DNA of 64,000 nt from Nemophila menziesii. Taxonomy: Eukaryota > Streptophyta > Magnoliopsida > Boraginales > Hydrophyllaceae. A model generated the notes under the pieces. That model saw nothing but the letters and a program-made list of their open reading frames with translations, did no database searches and was not told the DNA's origin. How positions within the stretch are numbered: the stretch's first letter is position 1; each line of letters starts with the position of its first letter. Positions 32,655-45,826 of the stretch are shown here, one piece after another. The stretch spans positions 26,055,505-26,119,504 of the forward strand of contig JARWIR010000003.1 of NCBI GenBank assembly GCA_029959085.1, given 5' to 3'. Position numbers and translations under genes: made by a program.

Positions 32655-35394
32655 GGCAGGAAATTGGTTCTGAATTTAATGGAGCGACCACAAAAAGGTG
32701 AGAAGAGTAAAAAAAGCCTTATTCATCACTGAGTTTCAAAAATTAATTTTTTTTATTAAATTGGTGAGAAAAAAATGAATGCATCACTGGTCGAAAAGAA
32801 ATAAAACGTTATTTTATTTAAAAAAAGAATTGATCAAAAAATCACTATTTTATTAATTTGAAATAATTATTGATAAACTTACAAAAAGTTTTATAGTTTA
32901 ATAGGAATATGAATTATAACAAACAAATCAAATATGACGTAATAGCGTGAATAATGTATATCACTTTCTTAAGAAAGATTTTCCGGGTATAGTCAATATC
33001 TTCTTGTTGGATTACTATTATTACACTACTATTCTTAGATCTCAACATGTAGAAAAATGGAGAGAGATATAGAGACCTTTTTCTTTCTTGGCTGGTTGTT
33101 GATGTGTAGAATGAAAATCCAAAGTACTCTTTCTATAGTAGTACATGAAGACTCCTCATAATTTCAAACAATTTTATTCATTTTCTTGGAATGGTAATAT
33201 ACACATCAAGCTTGTAATATGAGGAGGGAATCATAAGATTGTGTCTGAAAGACGATTAGATTGATTTTTTTTTAATGGAACAAACACATCAAGCTTACAA
33301 TCTGAGGAGGAAAACATGGGACTGTGTCTCGAAGATCAATCACAAACACATTCATGGAATACAAATTTTATTATTTCCATTTACCTTCTCAATGAGGGAT
33401 GTTAAAAAAAAATTGGACTTCTAACTCAAAGAGAGAGGCATGCTTAGACTGGTATATGATTTTAGAGATGGCCTTTCACTTCTGACCCTTCTTTATAGTT
33501 CAAAGGAATTTTAGGGAGACTAAAATTAAAGAGCCTTTAATAAGAATATAATTTTCTTCACTTTCTTTTGAATGAAAAAAAGTCTCGCACTAGGCTCTAT
33601 TGGTCAAAGACCCAAAAATTAATTTTTCATCTTGAACTATAAGTTTTCTTCAAATCAGCTTATAATCTTAATAAATGATAGTTTTCCTTAATTCCTCTAC
33701 CTAGAATTCAGAATCTCTCACCAGGCCCTGAGCATGGACAAAAGATTCCTCCTTACATACTTACACCAAGATTCTAAGTGGGACTTGTTTCTTCTTGGTA
33801 TGATTTTTCTTTTATGTTCGAATTTAGGTAGTCGCTATATTCTTACATTTGAAATCCCTCTAAGTATCTCCAACAATATGAAATTCACAAGAGCTCTGAA
33901 TCACATCTTGCACAATAAATTTTACAAATTGGTATATATAAAGTGTAAAACAATCTAAGTATCCTAAGTCGGGTTTTCAAAAAACAATTAGGACATATCA
34001 ACACACCTGTGACGTATTCAAGATACAGGTTTAACATTTTGAGAATGTTACATAGTTAGGATAAATACCATTATGGTCCAAGATCTAGTCAAGTTTTTAA
34101 AAGATCCTTTTAATTATGGCTATTGAGTTTAAGCTGAGATTGTGAGTTTGATCTGGGTTTGGGAGTTCAAGTTATGGCTATGGAGATGGTGATCGGTTTG
34201 TGCTTCGACCATTAATAGTGTTTTTAGAGTTTTGTTGAGAAGTTTTCTTATTCGTGAGTTCCATTATGGTGGTTTAGCTATGGTTCTTTTGTGAGCTTGG
34301 AGCTTCGAATGTGGTTCAGCCAGTGGTTAAGTGATTTTGAAGTTTTGGAGGGTGGTTCAGCTATGGTAAAGCTTCGGAGGTCAGGACAGATGGTTGGGCT
34401 ATGGCGGATCTTGCAAATTCACGGTGAATTTGTGTAGATCCAAGTTACAAAAATCAAAAAAACAAGTTTAGAGAAGAAGGTGATGACATCACTAAAAATG
34501 TCATCTCTGATGTCACGCGGGTGACATCATCAGCAATCATCCTATATTTTACTTTTCAAAGCTGAAAGATTGTTTTTTCTTTCTCTTTTTTTCATTAGCT
34601 GGTTAGTTTTATAATTAATTTTATTAATTAATATTTATTACATTTAAACATATGTGAAATAATAATTATATATATGTATGTATAGTTATTATTTTATAGT
34701 TTAAGTTTATTAATTAACTTGAGTGTTATGTATTAAAAAATGAATTTGTAAAATAAACTGCACACTGAGTGCATGACACACTGGGTACAACACATTGTGT
34801 ACGACACACTAAGCGCTACAATGGGCACTACATCGAATACAACAAACTGAGCACAACATAAAGAATGTCACATTGAAAAATTAGATCCTATTATGCTATG
34901 CATACAACACACTGATCTCTCTACGATAACGGCAAAAATCTGGTGGCTTTATCGTGCTTAGTGTCAAATAGTTGCTCGGTGAGCAACTGGAACAGTGTCT
35001 CCAGCGGTGACAGTCCCATAGTGATTGTCCTTAATTTTGTTAAATTTTGAAATTATATAGTGTTTTGTTCTTATTCAAACCTTTGAGGGAATTTTAGACG
35101 TTGGTTTCAAGCAAGGCTCCTATGCTACCCACTCCAAGACCTAATCCATTTTGCTTCATTTATTTTTTGCTTAAGACCCTCTAAATAAATAACTTGTATT
35201 TTTTGTCTAAATTTGTAAAACCCCTCCAAATACCCTTCCCTACAAAATAAAGAAAAACCCTGCAACCTTACTCACCCTTGCATTGCTTTTTCCACGTTCT
35301 GATGTTCCCAACTATTTAAATCCTTGTGGAAGTTAGGTTATACCCCCGATTTTTTTATGTTTGGTATTGAACTTAATTCATAATTTTTACATTA
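32655..35394. other. copia leader and non-coding DNA (B), no gene seen
   Basis: Matches 5,796-7,785 and 9,247-9,990 of copy A. The MULE-1A empty site is at 34,643-34,651. An open frame at 33,734-33,958 parallels the one in A without a known family. The TGACATCA cluster recurs at about 34,480-34,535. Confidence 0.6.
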
Positions 35395-36655
35395 AAAATT
35401 ATGATAAAATATATCATTATATCAGTAGTAACACTAAAACTAATCATAACTAAATTTCAAGTACGGTTGAATTCTAAAACAAAATTAATAATAGTTAGAC
35501 ATAACCATAATAAAAAACTCTTATATATGAAATTGTTAGTCATAAACAAGTTTTCTTATTATATTGTTACAAGTAAATTGTATTTAACTTTGTTTTTTGC
35601 CATAAAATTTAGTATTTACTTTTACTTAAGTTTTACATCTATAGGCTACATATTTAAAGTTTTAATAGAGTTTATAATTAAATAGAATTGTAGAATTCTT
35701 TAAAACTAAATATTATATTATATTGTATTGTATAACTATAATATAATATCAAATATATTTAACATATACATGCGGGGAGTGTTTGTAATACGGCAAGTGC
35801 TTGCCCACAAATCACCCTGTTATAACACCGGTTTTAGAAATTAGTCCCCATAATTCATCCCAACACTAATTTAGCACGTTAAATAAAAAAAATGTATTTA
35901 GAATGGGTGGATATGTACCCACAAACTCATTCCATATTTAGATACTTGTTGTAAGTACTTAATTATGGACTTGTAATGTTAGTTAGCAGGTATGTTCATA
36001 GTTACATGTTCATGTAAAAGAATTTGGGCGACCCATCCCCTATATTATTCACACAGAGTAAGGATTTTATGGTCTTATATCCAAAAAAGTGTATACCATA
36101 CCCTATTTTCTTTAGGTTAATATTGGTGTTGAGGGTACACCAGGATCAGAGAAATATACAATTATGCTTCATAAACTTAGTGAATATTATCATAGAAAAA
36201 TAAACAATACTATTGAGGTGAACAAGGCTTACCACCATAATCTGCAATTCTGGATGGTGTTGACATCTTCTTGACTTGTCTTACGAGGCTACTCGTTACC
36301 TATCTTCATCATTGTGACATACAAATTTACCACTAAATCCCCTATTGCACGGACCTCCTTGTCTTTTTCTCTATGTCCAAGTATTCATCGAGCTTTGGCC
36401 TCGCTCTAACTCAAGCTTGGGATTACTTTGGGAATCTTCTTGTTCCACTTTTACTCTTTTCACCTTCACGGAATCATCCTTGATCTCTCATTTTGCATCG
36501 AAAGTCGTGAATATACACCATAGTTATGTCAAAGCACACTAATATGATGTAAACTTTCTAAACTACACAAAAATCATAAAAGGTGATAAAATTTACTAAA
36601 ACACACATAAGACGACCCAAAAATCACAAAATTAATGACTCAATAATATATAATA
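35395..36655. repeat. source copy of B-internal duplication
   Basis: Non-coding sequence starting AAAATTATGATAAAATATAT that is repeated at 39,900-41,145 and also exists in A (about 9,990-11,240). It is the parent segment of the secondary duplication linked to the element at 38,629-39,899. Confidence 0.85.
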
Positions 36656-38628
36656 TGATAAAAATATTAAGTCATAAATTGCATGATAGGTTCCTGAAAC
36701 ACAATAAGTTTCAGAAGCACAATAGGTTCACAAAGCACAAAGAATGACTGAAGTACTAGATTTTTTTTGACATGATTAAAAGAACCGCTGGGATGGGGTT
36801 AGAATTATTGAAGAACAACAAGTTCTTAAAGTATGAAAATCCCCTAAAAAATATAACTCACAAAAAATTCCCAAAATATAAGGGTTTTTTAAAGAACATA
36901 AAATGCACAAAAAAAGTCTAAATACTTGAATAATAAATAGCGGCTTAAGCATGAGAATGCATGAAGTATGGGGATGCTTTGGAAATATATTTTATCCCAT
37001 GAGATTATCTTTAATAATATTATATAATGAATATTACAAAATAACGTGGAATCCTTTTTTTTTGAGAAGACGATGAAAAGTTTTCCAGTCATTAAGTATC
37101 ATATCGTAATGGAATTGTTTAGCTAGTTAATTGGAAAAATCCAATAGAAATTCAATTGGAATGTATTAGAATTGAATACAGACTCACTAGACCCATATGT
37201 GGATGAAAATATGAAATATTTTACTATGATGAAAATGCAATGTATTTACTTATGTTGACATACTTTTATACTAGAGATTTAAGAAACCAACGGTTGATGT
37301 TGCCTTTTAAGACAATGTTGAGATTTTATTTTCATTCAAAAGATCAACCTATAATCTAACTGTTTGGATCTCTTATACTCATAAATTATGTAAATTACTT
37401 TCTCATATGGATAATTTAACTATGATATTTAAGGAGAGTTCGTTGTATATCACATGAATCAATAGTTTCCAGCTTGTGACATGATGAAACAATTTCATCA
37501 GAAAGTTTTTATAGTATATTCAATGAAATGTTGTCAATTACTTTCAGAAAACTTGTTCGAGCATAATTTAACATATTCAACCGGTAAAGTATACTAGAAA
37601 CGACTTTCCAAAACAAACTAAAAAAATAGGAAATGATGCTCAAAAAACTAGTATTCATGATTCATATCAAGTTGAGGGGATATGATAATTGTGCAATGTA
37701 CTTTTTCCTTCACCAAAGTTTAATTCCATTATATTTTTCCTAGTATGTTTTTGATGTGACAATCTAAACTTCCATTATTATAAGAATACTATAACCATTA
37801 TCTCTGATCAAGTAAATTGTGTTTTCTACTTTCAACACATACTCAGAAATAAAAATCTAGTATATTCATGCATTAAATATTTACCAGAAATGACATTCAA
37901 AATATAAGTTCACAAGCATAGAATACATTAATGAATATGGATAATATTGTAACAAGGAAAAAATATATATCTGACTTATGTACTCTTTTAATTTTACCAT
38001 ATTTTTTCCCAATGAGTTCTCATGGTAAGTTTTAACAAGGCAGGGAAAATATGAGTTATTTTCTCCAAGAAATGGTGTATTCTTTTCTCTTCATCAAATT
38101 TTGTCATATTGGGTTTTTTTTAAAAAGGTTGAGACATATGTTCCAGTGGTTATACAAGGAATGTTATGAAATATTTATTAGTGGATAATCATAGATAATG
38201 TTACAATGTTTAAAACATCTTGATACAACTTATGATGATATCATATTTTGATAGAATATGCAATCAACAACTTCTTGTTTGAGTCTCCCAACAAATTAAA
38301 CTGGTAGCTGTGAAACTATTTATAAATTTTAATTTTTTTTTGTAAATAATAATCAAAATGCAGGTTTTTTGTCGTCTAGTATAACATATTACTAATTGCA
38401 AGAAAATGATCAAAATCCTTTACGTTAACTGATACTAGTATGATCCAATTATGCTAGAGGAAAGAAGAAATAATATTACAAGGAAAAATCTCCCACACTC
38501 CTAGGGTCAAGAACCTCACACACTTAGAAAGAAAATCAGCATTTCCATTCTCCAAACAAGGAATGTGTCAAACATACCATAATCTCTAGATTGATGAACA
38601 ACTTTACCTAAAAGAGACCTAAAAATCT
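36656..38628. other. non-coding duplicated DNA (B), no gene seen
   Basis: Matches A at about 11,241-12,329 and 13,831-14,715. The MULE-2A empty site is at 37,732-37,740. No coding or RNA gene is visible. Confidence 0.6.
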
Positions 38629-39899
38629 AGAGAAAATGCCACTTAGGGTCTTGAACACACACCCCTCTTCTAAATCCCAACCCCAGTTTCCTTCTCTTCT
38701 TACTAAAGACCTCCAATAATATTTAACCCATGAGAACTAATATCCTTATTACAATTATACCCCTTTTTGTTTTTTTCCTATATATACTAATTTAGCATTT
38801 CTGAATTATAAAACAAAACAAAACCCTAGAAAAGAGAAACATCTTTTCTCTCTCCTCTCAACACCACCGAAATTCCCACCAACACCACCACCAAGCTCAC
38901 GCTGCACCTCTGCTTCTTCCAGCTGCGTTTGCAGCCATGGCAGTGAGAAACGACGCCACAGCTCCAAGCTAAACCACCGCAGCTCCTCTATTACATTCTC
39001 AAAAAACGAGCTCCTGTTGTAGCCACGCGAAGACTCGAGCTCCTACTGTAGCCACGTGAATCTCCCACCGAAGAAGAAGAAGAACTAGATCGCGTGAGAA
39101 GCTCGGTGAAGAAGAAGCCTTGCACGAGAAAACAAGGCTGCAAACTCCGGCGAAAACAGACTGCAAACTCCGGCGAGCACAACCAGCAGTTTCGGCGAGA
39201 GGACCACCACCACTGCGCCGCACAGCCTCGCCGTCAAGATCTGCCATTGTTGCGAGTTGGTTCTGCAAGTGTTATCGCGTTTTGTGGATTGTGCTTAAAG
39301 AGAGGGATGGAGCTTGCTGGTGTGGTGCAGACTCGCAGTTAGAATGATTCTCAGTGGTGGTGACGAACAGATCTCCTCGTTGGGCGTCGATTTGAAGAGA
39401 CGAAGAGGCCTGCAACTCCGATTCGAGAAGGTGGACGCCGATTTGAAGAGAAGAAGATTCGCCGGAACTGCTGCAGATCCACACGCAACGAGGCAAAATC
39501 TGTAAACCGGAGAAGAAGAGGCTTGGCTGAAGACGGAGGCTTGGCTGAAGAAAGAGGCTTGGCTTCTTCGATGGAAGATTCGCGTGGCTTCTGATTCACC
39601 GGAGAATATAGGTGAGCTTGGTGGTGGTGGTGGTGGTTAGGTGGCCATTTCGGTGGTGGGGGTGGCTGTTGAGAGGAGAAAGAAGCTTTCTAGGGTTTTG
39701 TTTAGAAATGATTTATAAATCAGAAATGATATATTTAGTATATATAGGGAAAATAAAAACAAAAGGGGGTATAATTGTGATCGGGTTTTTGGATTTTAGT
39801 GTTAAATCTTATGGGAGGTCTTTAGTAAGAAGAGCAAAAAGTAGGGGTTTGGATTTAGAAGAGGGGTGTGTGTTCAAGACCCTAAGTGGCATTTTCTCT
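38629..39899. mobile_element. long-TIR Mutator-like element, GC-rich interior
   Basis: The ends are the same 20 bp inverted (AGAGAAAATGCCACTTAGGG) and inverted similarity continues for about 270 bp per arm (to about 38,900 and 39,610), including TATA-like TATATATACTAA and an AAACCCTAG box in both arms. The interior is GC-rich with short direct repeats (GAGCTCCTGTTGTAGCCACG and GAGCTCCTACTGTAGCCACG near 39,009-39,060; CTGCAAACTCCGGCGA twice near 39,140-39,176; GAGGCTTGGCTGAAGA near 39,520-39,560). Open frames there overlap on both strands without a known family. There is no 9-bp target duplication: the left flank matches A near 14,715 but the right flank matches 35,395, so the element sits on a rearrangement junction. 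Confidence 0.75.
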
Positions 39900-41145
39900 A
39901 AAAATTATGTTAAAATATATCATTATATCTGTAGTAACACTAAAACTAATCATAACTAAATTTCAAGTACGGATGAATTTTAAAACAAAATTAATAATAG
40001 TTAGACAAAACCATAATAAAAAATCTTATATATGAAATAGTTAGTCATAAACAAGTTTTCTTATTATATCGTTACAAGTGAATTGTATTTAACTTTGTGT
40101 TTTGCCATAAAATTTAGTATTTACTTTTACTTAAATTTTACATCTATAGGCTACATATTTAAAGTTTTAATAGAGTTTATAATTAAATAGAAATGTAGAA
40201 TTCTTTAAAAATAAATATTATATTGTATTGCATAACTATAATATAATATCAAATGTATTTAATATATACATGTGGGAGAGTTTGTAATACGGCAAGTGCT
40301 TGCCCACAAATCACCCTGTTATAACACCGGTTTCAGAAATTAGTCCCCACAATTTATCCCAACACTAATTTAGCACGTTAAATAAAAAAATGTATTTAGA
40401 ATGGGTGGATATGTACCCATAAACTCATTCCACATTTACATACTTGTTGTAAGTACATAAGTATGGACTTGTAATGTTAGTTAGCATGTATGCTCATAGT
40501 TACATGCTCATGTAAAAGAATTTGGGCGACCCATCCCCTATATTATTCACATAAAGTAAGGATTTTATGGTCTTATATCCAAAAAAGTGTATACCATACC
40601 CTGTTTTCTTTAGGCTAATATTGGTGTTAAGGGTACACCAGGATCAGAGAAATATACAATTATGCTTCTAAAACTTAGTGAATATTATCATAGAAAAATA
40701 AACAATACTATCGAGGTGAACAAGGCTTACCACCACAATATGCAATTCTGGATGGTGTTGACATCTTCTTGACTTGTCTTACGTGGCTACTCGTTACCTG
40801 TCTTCATCATTGTGATATACAAATTTACCACTGAATCCCCTATTACACGGACCTCCTTGTCTTTTTCTCTTTGTCCAAGTATTCATCGAGTTTTGGCCTC
40901 GCTCTAACTCAAGCTTGGGATTACTTTGGGAATCTTCTTATTCCACTTTTACTCTTTTCACCTTCACAGAATCGTCCTTGATCTCTCATTTTGCATCGAA
41001 ATTCGTGAATATACACCATAGTTATGTCAAAGCACACTAATATGATGTAAACTTTCTAAACTACCCAAAAATCATAAAAGGTGATAAAATTTACTAAAAC
41101 ACACATAAGACGACCCAAAAATCACAAAATTAATGACTCAATAAT
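39900..41145. repeat. secondary duplication of 35,395-36,655
   Basis: Direct repeat of a segment located about 4.5 kb upstream. Its left end is fused to the long-TIR element and its right end joins, within a short shared ATATAT-like stretch, to sequence matching A at about 14,784. About 67 bp of A-like sequence (14,717-14,783) is missing at the site. Confidence 0.85.
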
Positions 41146-43190
41146 ATATTTAGGTTTGTTTTCAGGGACAATTTATACCTTTCGTGATTGCTAAAGTATC
41201 TCCTTCAAGGGAAGATTGCATTAGGTTAAATTAGATGTTTTGAGTATTCATGTTCCCTTAAAGGTCTTAGAAGATTAATCAAATGTCAGTTGGATCATTA
41301 TCCTAGATGAAAATGGTTAGTTAAGAAATCCACATTCCTAGTAGCCTTTATTATTTGTAGAAGTTTTATCTTGTAAAACATGATTTTGGGTGTTCCCATA
41401 AGTGAAAAATTCACTCATGTATGTCTTGATGATCTTATCAACTCGACCTTCATCCTACGTAATATTGTTAAAATAGTATCTGCCGTCTTTGTAACCCAAT
41501 ATTCCAGCATGACATGGTTTAAAATTTTCTACATATTTTTTAGGCCAACCACAATTAAAACATAAATTAGTAATCATAAGAAACCAGTTTTTCTATAAGC
41601 AAACACGATATGGGATTAGTGTGTACTTGAAGAATATATATATATTCCAGTATTTTGGCTAATTAGGCATGTGATAAGAAGGTTGTGATTGTATCATGGT
41701 ATCTAATACATAAGGGGCATATCAGAACAGACACATTTTGCTTAAAGATGTTGGATCTGGTTGGGATTTCATTAAGTATAAATAATCATAAAACTCATTA
41801 ATGAAAGTTGTATTATGCCAAACTAATTTATATGTTGAAATATTCCCATGATCTGAAGATGAGACATAAATACCCATTCTTACATTTTCCGTATTAATCA
41901 AATAGTCCAGATTTAGTCAAGTATTCTTAAGACTCGGTAAAAATCCAACATGGTATGTCCTCTTGATCAATGTTGTAATATGGTATTCTAAAGAAAAGTT
42001 CTAAAATTTGGACCTAAATAAATGCTCAATAAGTTAAAAATTTCATCCAAATTATATATGAATAATTAGACAGTTTAGCGTGGTCAAATCACTGAAATCA
42101 GGTTTGACAAGTTTCATACATTTGGTAGCCAATTTGTGTCCTAGTTGATGTAGATGATATCCCAGTTAGTTAGAGGTTGGTCTAAACCCACAAAACCCCT
42201 TATTTCTTAGAGACATCCTAGAAGGAGTGAGGAAAATAAATGCCTTAAAAACTCTAAAAATCAAGCATCTAATCTATCGATAGATAAGTCTCCAAGTTTG
42301 GTTCCCAAGGAGAGCATTGTTCATAAGATGAAACTAGTAGAAGACCAACACACCCCCAACTTTAGGGAAATCAATCAATGGTCAAACTATCCTGTAAAAT
42401 CTTGTTTTTAGAGTTGTAATTTCATGAAAAAATTGCAACCAGACTAGATCGTATTTTACATGTCTTCTTTGGTAAAAGAATAGTTGCTATTATATGCTCC
42501 ACTTGTTTAGATTTATATGTCCATTCTTTTGGTACATAAAAATTAAATAAAATATCTAATAATAATCTTCTATTAAATAACCCTTATCTAATATGCATAA
42601 AGTTATTTATTGCATTATTCTTTCTATTACTTAATTAAAAGTAATATTAGTATAATATAGGGACCTATAATGTAATTTGGTATAAAATAAAAATTTATTT
42701 TGTGATTTTTGCATACTAGATGAATCTATAATGCAAATAAGTTTAAAAAATGAATTTCAAGGGCGTTGCCCCCGAACTCCTTTGACCCCTAACAACAAAT
42801 CCTGGCTCTGCCCCTGATAATCACAAAACTAAAAACCTAATAACCCCTGGTTTAGGTGGGAAGGGTAATATTCATTCGACTTTCAATATTTTTGTCAACA
42901 ATTTAAAGCAACACATTTATTATTTGTTTAAGATTTTTTTTTTACAATACATAAACTTTTAAAAGTTATATAGATTTAAAAAAAATTACATAAAAAACAT
43001 TTAAAGTAATTCGGATCTAAAAATAATTTTTTAATATCTTTAACAAATATTATAATTTCTACTTAAAAAGTTTTAATAAATAAAATTATATATAATTTTA
43101 ACTCTAATATAAATGTTTTTTTTTTTTGGTCAAATCTCTAATATAAATGTTAAATATAACACAGGCCAGCTAGAATCTTATAGCATTTCA
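41146..43190. other. non-coding DNA (B) including upstream region of F-box B
   Basis: Matches 14,784-16,790 of A. It includes the short open frame at 41,380-41,565 (counterpart of 15,016-15,201) and the micro-insertion at 43,102-43,151. No gene seen. Confidence 0.6.
43102..43151. mobile_element. micro retro-insertion with 16-bp TSD and poly(T)
   Basis: CTCTAATATAAATGTT is present twice (43,102-43,117 and 43,136-43,151) around an 18-bp insert of ten T then GGTCAAAT. Copy A has one copy of the target and no insert. The structure, a poly(A) tail on the minus strand with a long target duplication, is that of a severely truncated LINE- or SINE-type retro-insertion. Confidence 0.75.
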
Positions 43191-43197
43191 TAAACCC

Positions 43198-43375
43198 GTG
43201 GGGCCCACAATTCTCTTTGGCTTGCTGCTCTTTTATCAAAACGGTCCGAACTTTCACACTAGAACACTCGAGAGAGGTCTTCATCGTCTTCAAAGAAAAA
43301 GAACTAAACGCAGCTCCTTTACCTCATCGTTCATCATCTCCACCTTAGCCTATATATCTCTTCAACCTTTTACAG
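43198..43375 (+). promoter_or_regulatory. F-box gene (copy B) promoter-proximal region and 5'UTR exon
   Basis: Carries the GTGGGGCCCACA box at 43,198-43,209 and ends in the donor ACAG|GTAAT at 43,375/43,376. Compared with A there is a short extra stretch near 43,250-43,262. Confidence 0.5.
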
Positions 43376-43813
43376 GTAATTTTTACTCTATACACACGTA
43401 CGAGAATTTTCCTTTGTTAATTTTGTGATCATTTTTATCTTTTTAGTTTTATTTTCTGCTTGAGACATTTTTATCAATTTTGAGTTACATTTTTGTTTGA
43501 AGTTTTTTTTTTTATCAATCAACAACATTTTATTAAAGTTCAACCAGCAATGTCTTTTCAACCAAGATCCATCAGTCCGGATCATGAAACTTGTTTGAAG
43601 TTTTACCTTTGACATGTTTATTATTTATGTAAAAAAAACTAACAGTGTAATATTGTGCTTGAGGAATTTTATATTGTGTTTAAATAAAAATAGTAGTAGA
43701 TGATCATATCGAGAAATCAAAAGATAAGTTAAAACTGCTATCAAAGTTAACTGATAGTGAAATTAACCCAAGAAAGAGTTGATTGTTGATTGTTATTCAT
43801 GTAAATTTTGCAG
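43376..43813 (+). other. predicted 5'UTR intron of F-box gene B
   Basis: Same GT...TTTTGCAG boundaries and same length (438 bp) as in copy A, and identical to it as far as I can read. Confidence 0.65.
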
Positions 43814-43826
43814 TGAGCTTGCAAAA

Positions 43827-44810
43827 ATGGACAAAACTTCAAAAATGGAGAAAAGTTTACCTCAAGAATTGATTGTCGAGATTCTAGTAAAATTGCCTGT
43901 CAAGTCATTGGTGCGTTTCCGGTGTGTTTCTAAAGCTTGGTCTCGTTTGATCAAAAGCCCTAATTTCATCAGCTTGCACCTAAAACAAAACAAAGCTAAG
44001 TGTGTTTTAATTACCCAGCTTGTTAACCAAAAAAAATTGTTGTCCTTTCATTCATGTGAATCACTTGCTCGAATCTCCTCAGATGTAGAGATACCTTACA
44101 CCTTTGTTCAAAGCCGTGTAGATGTGTTGTATGGTAAAAAACCCGAGGTTTCATTGCCTTGTAATGGCTTGATTTGTTTCTCATATAAACAAAACATTGT
44201 TTTAGCTAATCCAGCTGTTAGAGACTTTAAAGTGCTTCCTAGGCCAAACTTTTTTTCATCTTCAAAGCATGAGGTTTATGTAGAAGCATTTGGATTAGGC
44301 TTTGACTGTGGGAAAAACGAGTATAAAGTTGTTGCGTTTATGGAATATGGAAAAGAAACAGACATAACTGGGGTATACAATCTTAGAACTAATTCATGGA
44401 AAAAAATAAAGTTTGAGTTTCCGCGAATGTATGCTCCAGGAGCACCTCTAAATGGAGTATTGCATTGGTTATCTAAGACTTTGAACGGACATGAAGACTC
44501 CATAATTACGTTTAATTTGAACAAAGAAGTGTTTGGAGAGATGAAGTTTGTGAATGAAACTTCTGGTATGAGTTTATGGAAAAGTGTTAAAGTGGTGAAG
44601 GATTGTTTGAGTGTGTTTGATTATCGTTCTTGCAATGATATTGAACTTGCTATTGATATATGGGTGATGAAGGAATATGGTGTGGTGAAAAGTTGGAGTA
44701 GAATAGTTAGAGTGGGCCCGTATGAAGATATAATGGTGTATCGTCCTCATTTGTTGTGGAGAGATGAAACTGCAAGATATTTTCTCTTATGCCCTTGGTT
44801 CGACTCATGA
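43827..44810 (+). CDS. F-box protein with FBA domain, copy B
   Basis: A 327-residue protein that differs from copy A at one position only (VSKAW here, VSKGW in A, within the F-box; copy C also has Ala). Same domain order: F-box about 11-50 and then an FBA-type domain. It has the same shifted C-terminus (ARYFLLCPWFDS), so the 23-bp net deletion predates the A/B duplication or was copied between them. Start chosen at 43,827 after the 5'UTR-intron acceptor at 43,813. Predicted SCF ubiquitin-ligase substrate receptor. The kinase gene downstream is convergent, but here a 385-bp MULE lies between the two genes. Confidence 0.88.
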   Translation: MDKTSKMEKSLPQELIVEILVKLPVKSLVRFRCVSKAWSRLIKSPNFISLHLKQNKAKCVLITQLVNQKKLLSFHSCESLARISSDVEIPYTFVQSRVDVLYGKKPEVSLPCNGLICFSYKQNIVLANPAVRDFKVLPRPNFFSSSKHEVYVEAFGLGFDCGKNEYKVVAFMEYGKETDITGVYNLRTNSWKKIKFEFPRMYAPGAPLNGVLHWLSKTLNGHEDSIITFNLNKEVFGEMKFVNETSGMSLWKSVKVVKDCLSVFDYRSCNDIELAIDIWVMKEYGVVKSWSRIVRVGPYEDIMVYRPHLLWRDETARYFLLCPWFDS

Positions 44811-45191
44811 GATTACAATGTTTGGATTTAAAGGTGATTGTGGTATGCTTTACCAGGAAAGTTTAGTTTCTCTTAGTTAGTTTAAGAAGAGCTACTTGTT
44901 AACTGCTCAGCTTATTTTATATTATGAATTTTGTGTTTATTATTACTCTCTGCTACAACTTGAAGCAACAAGTTTAATTTCTTCTTTTTAAAAATAATCA
45001 GGTTCTTGATATTGTTTAAAATTTTTAAATCTGATGGCATTGTTTGTTAGTGTTAGCTTCCTTGCTAACATTTAGCAGATTAATGGTTTGAGAGCTGAAT
45101 ATTAAACATCTCAGAATCAGGGATATTAATTTTATGAATTAATGGCATACAAGTCTTTTTATTATACAAAATAACCTTCAACTCTCGTAAA
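44811..45191. other. 3' flank of F-box B
   Basis: Non-coding. The first part still shows the out-of-frame remains of the longer C-terminus. Similarity to A drops after about 44,965. Confidence 0.6.
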
Positions 45192-45594
45192 TTAAACAAA
45201 GGATTATTGTCCAAGAAACACTTCAAATTAGAACTAATGCCTCCTCACCCTGCCGCTTTTTTCTTGCCCATAAAAGACACTTTTTTTTTCTTTCCTATTT
45301 TACCCCCCCACCCCAGCCGCCGTCCGTTTATTAGTCGATAGTTCGTATACATTGAGTTAGTTATATATATCTCCACTGTCTCTCTCTCTCTTTCTCTTTC
45401 ATCTCTATCTCTTTTCCTTAGCAGCAGCAGACAGTACAAAAGAAGTGTACTTGCACGAGTGCTGGGAAACATTTCATTACTCGCCCTTGGCAGCAGACAA
45501 CAGTAAGTGCATTAAGGTATATTTACCTTAAGTGTCTTTTATGGGCAAGTGGCTAAGGTGGTAGATGCTTATTGGACATTCACCCTTAAACAAA
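45192..45594. mobile_element. short non-autonomous Mutator-like element (MULE-1B) with 9-bp TSD
   Basis: The body is 45,201-45,585 (385 bp), with direct repeats TTAAACAAA at 45,192-45,200 and 45,586-45,594; copy A is uninterrupted at the matching place. Its ends (GGATTATTGTCCAAGAAACA; right end GACATTCACCC) match MULE-1A at 7,795-9,237, and it shares the CTTGCCCATAAAAG block. It has a single degenerate version of the 63-bp unit (about 45,436-45,487, GTGTACTTGCACGAGTGCTG) and a CT-rich tract near 45,375-45,420. No transposase. Confidence 0.85.
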
Positions 45595-45826
45595 CATGTA
45601 AAGTAATAAAATAAGGACATTCCAGAAAAAGGACATTACACAACAATACAAAAGCATGTCACTATAATAGTTAAAGAAACGAGCAGGTCTACATAACTCT
45701 AACAGTAGAAATCAATAGCGAGCACACTAAAATTCCATACTTATTTCAAAAAACATATTATAATGTATAATAATATAATTACAATCATTTAAGAGTCAAC
45801 TTAACACTATACCCATACTTTACCTT

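Noticed and set aside
35401..35685. 94-residue open frame
   Set aside because: Ile/Leu/Lys-rich translation of AT-rich DNA, not kept open in copies at 9,990 or 39,905.
38991..39599. Several overlapping open frames on both strands in GC-rich DNA
   Set aside because: They lie inside the long-TIR element, overlap one another and show only local direct repeats; no domain recognised.
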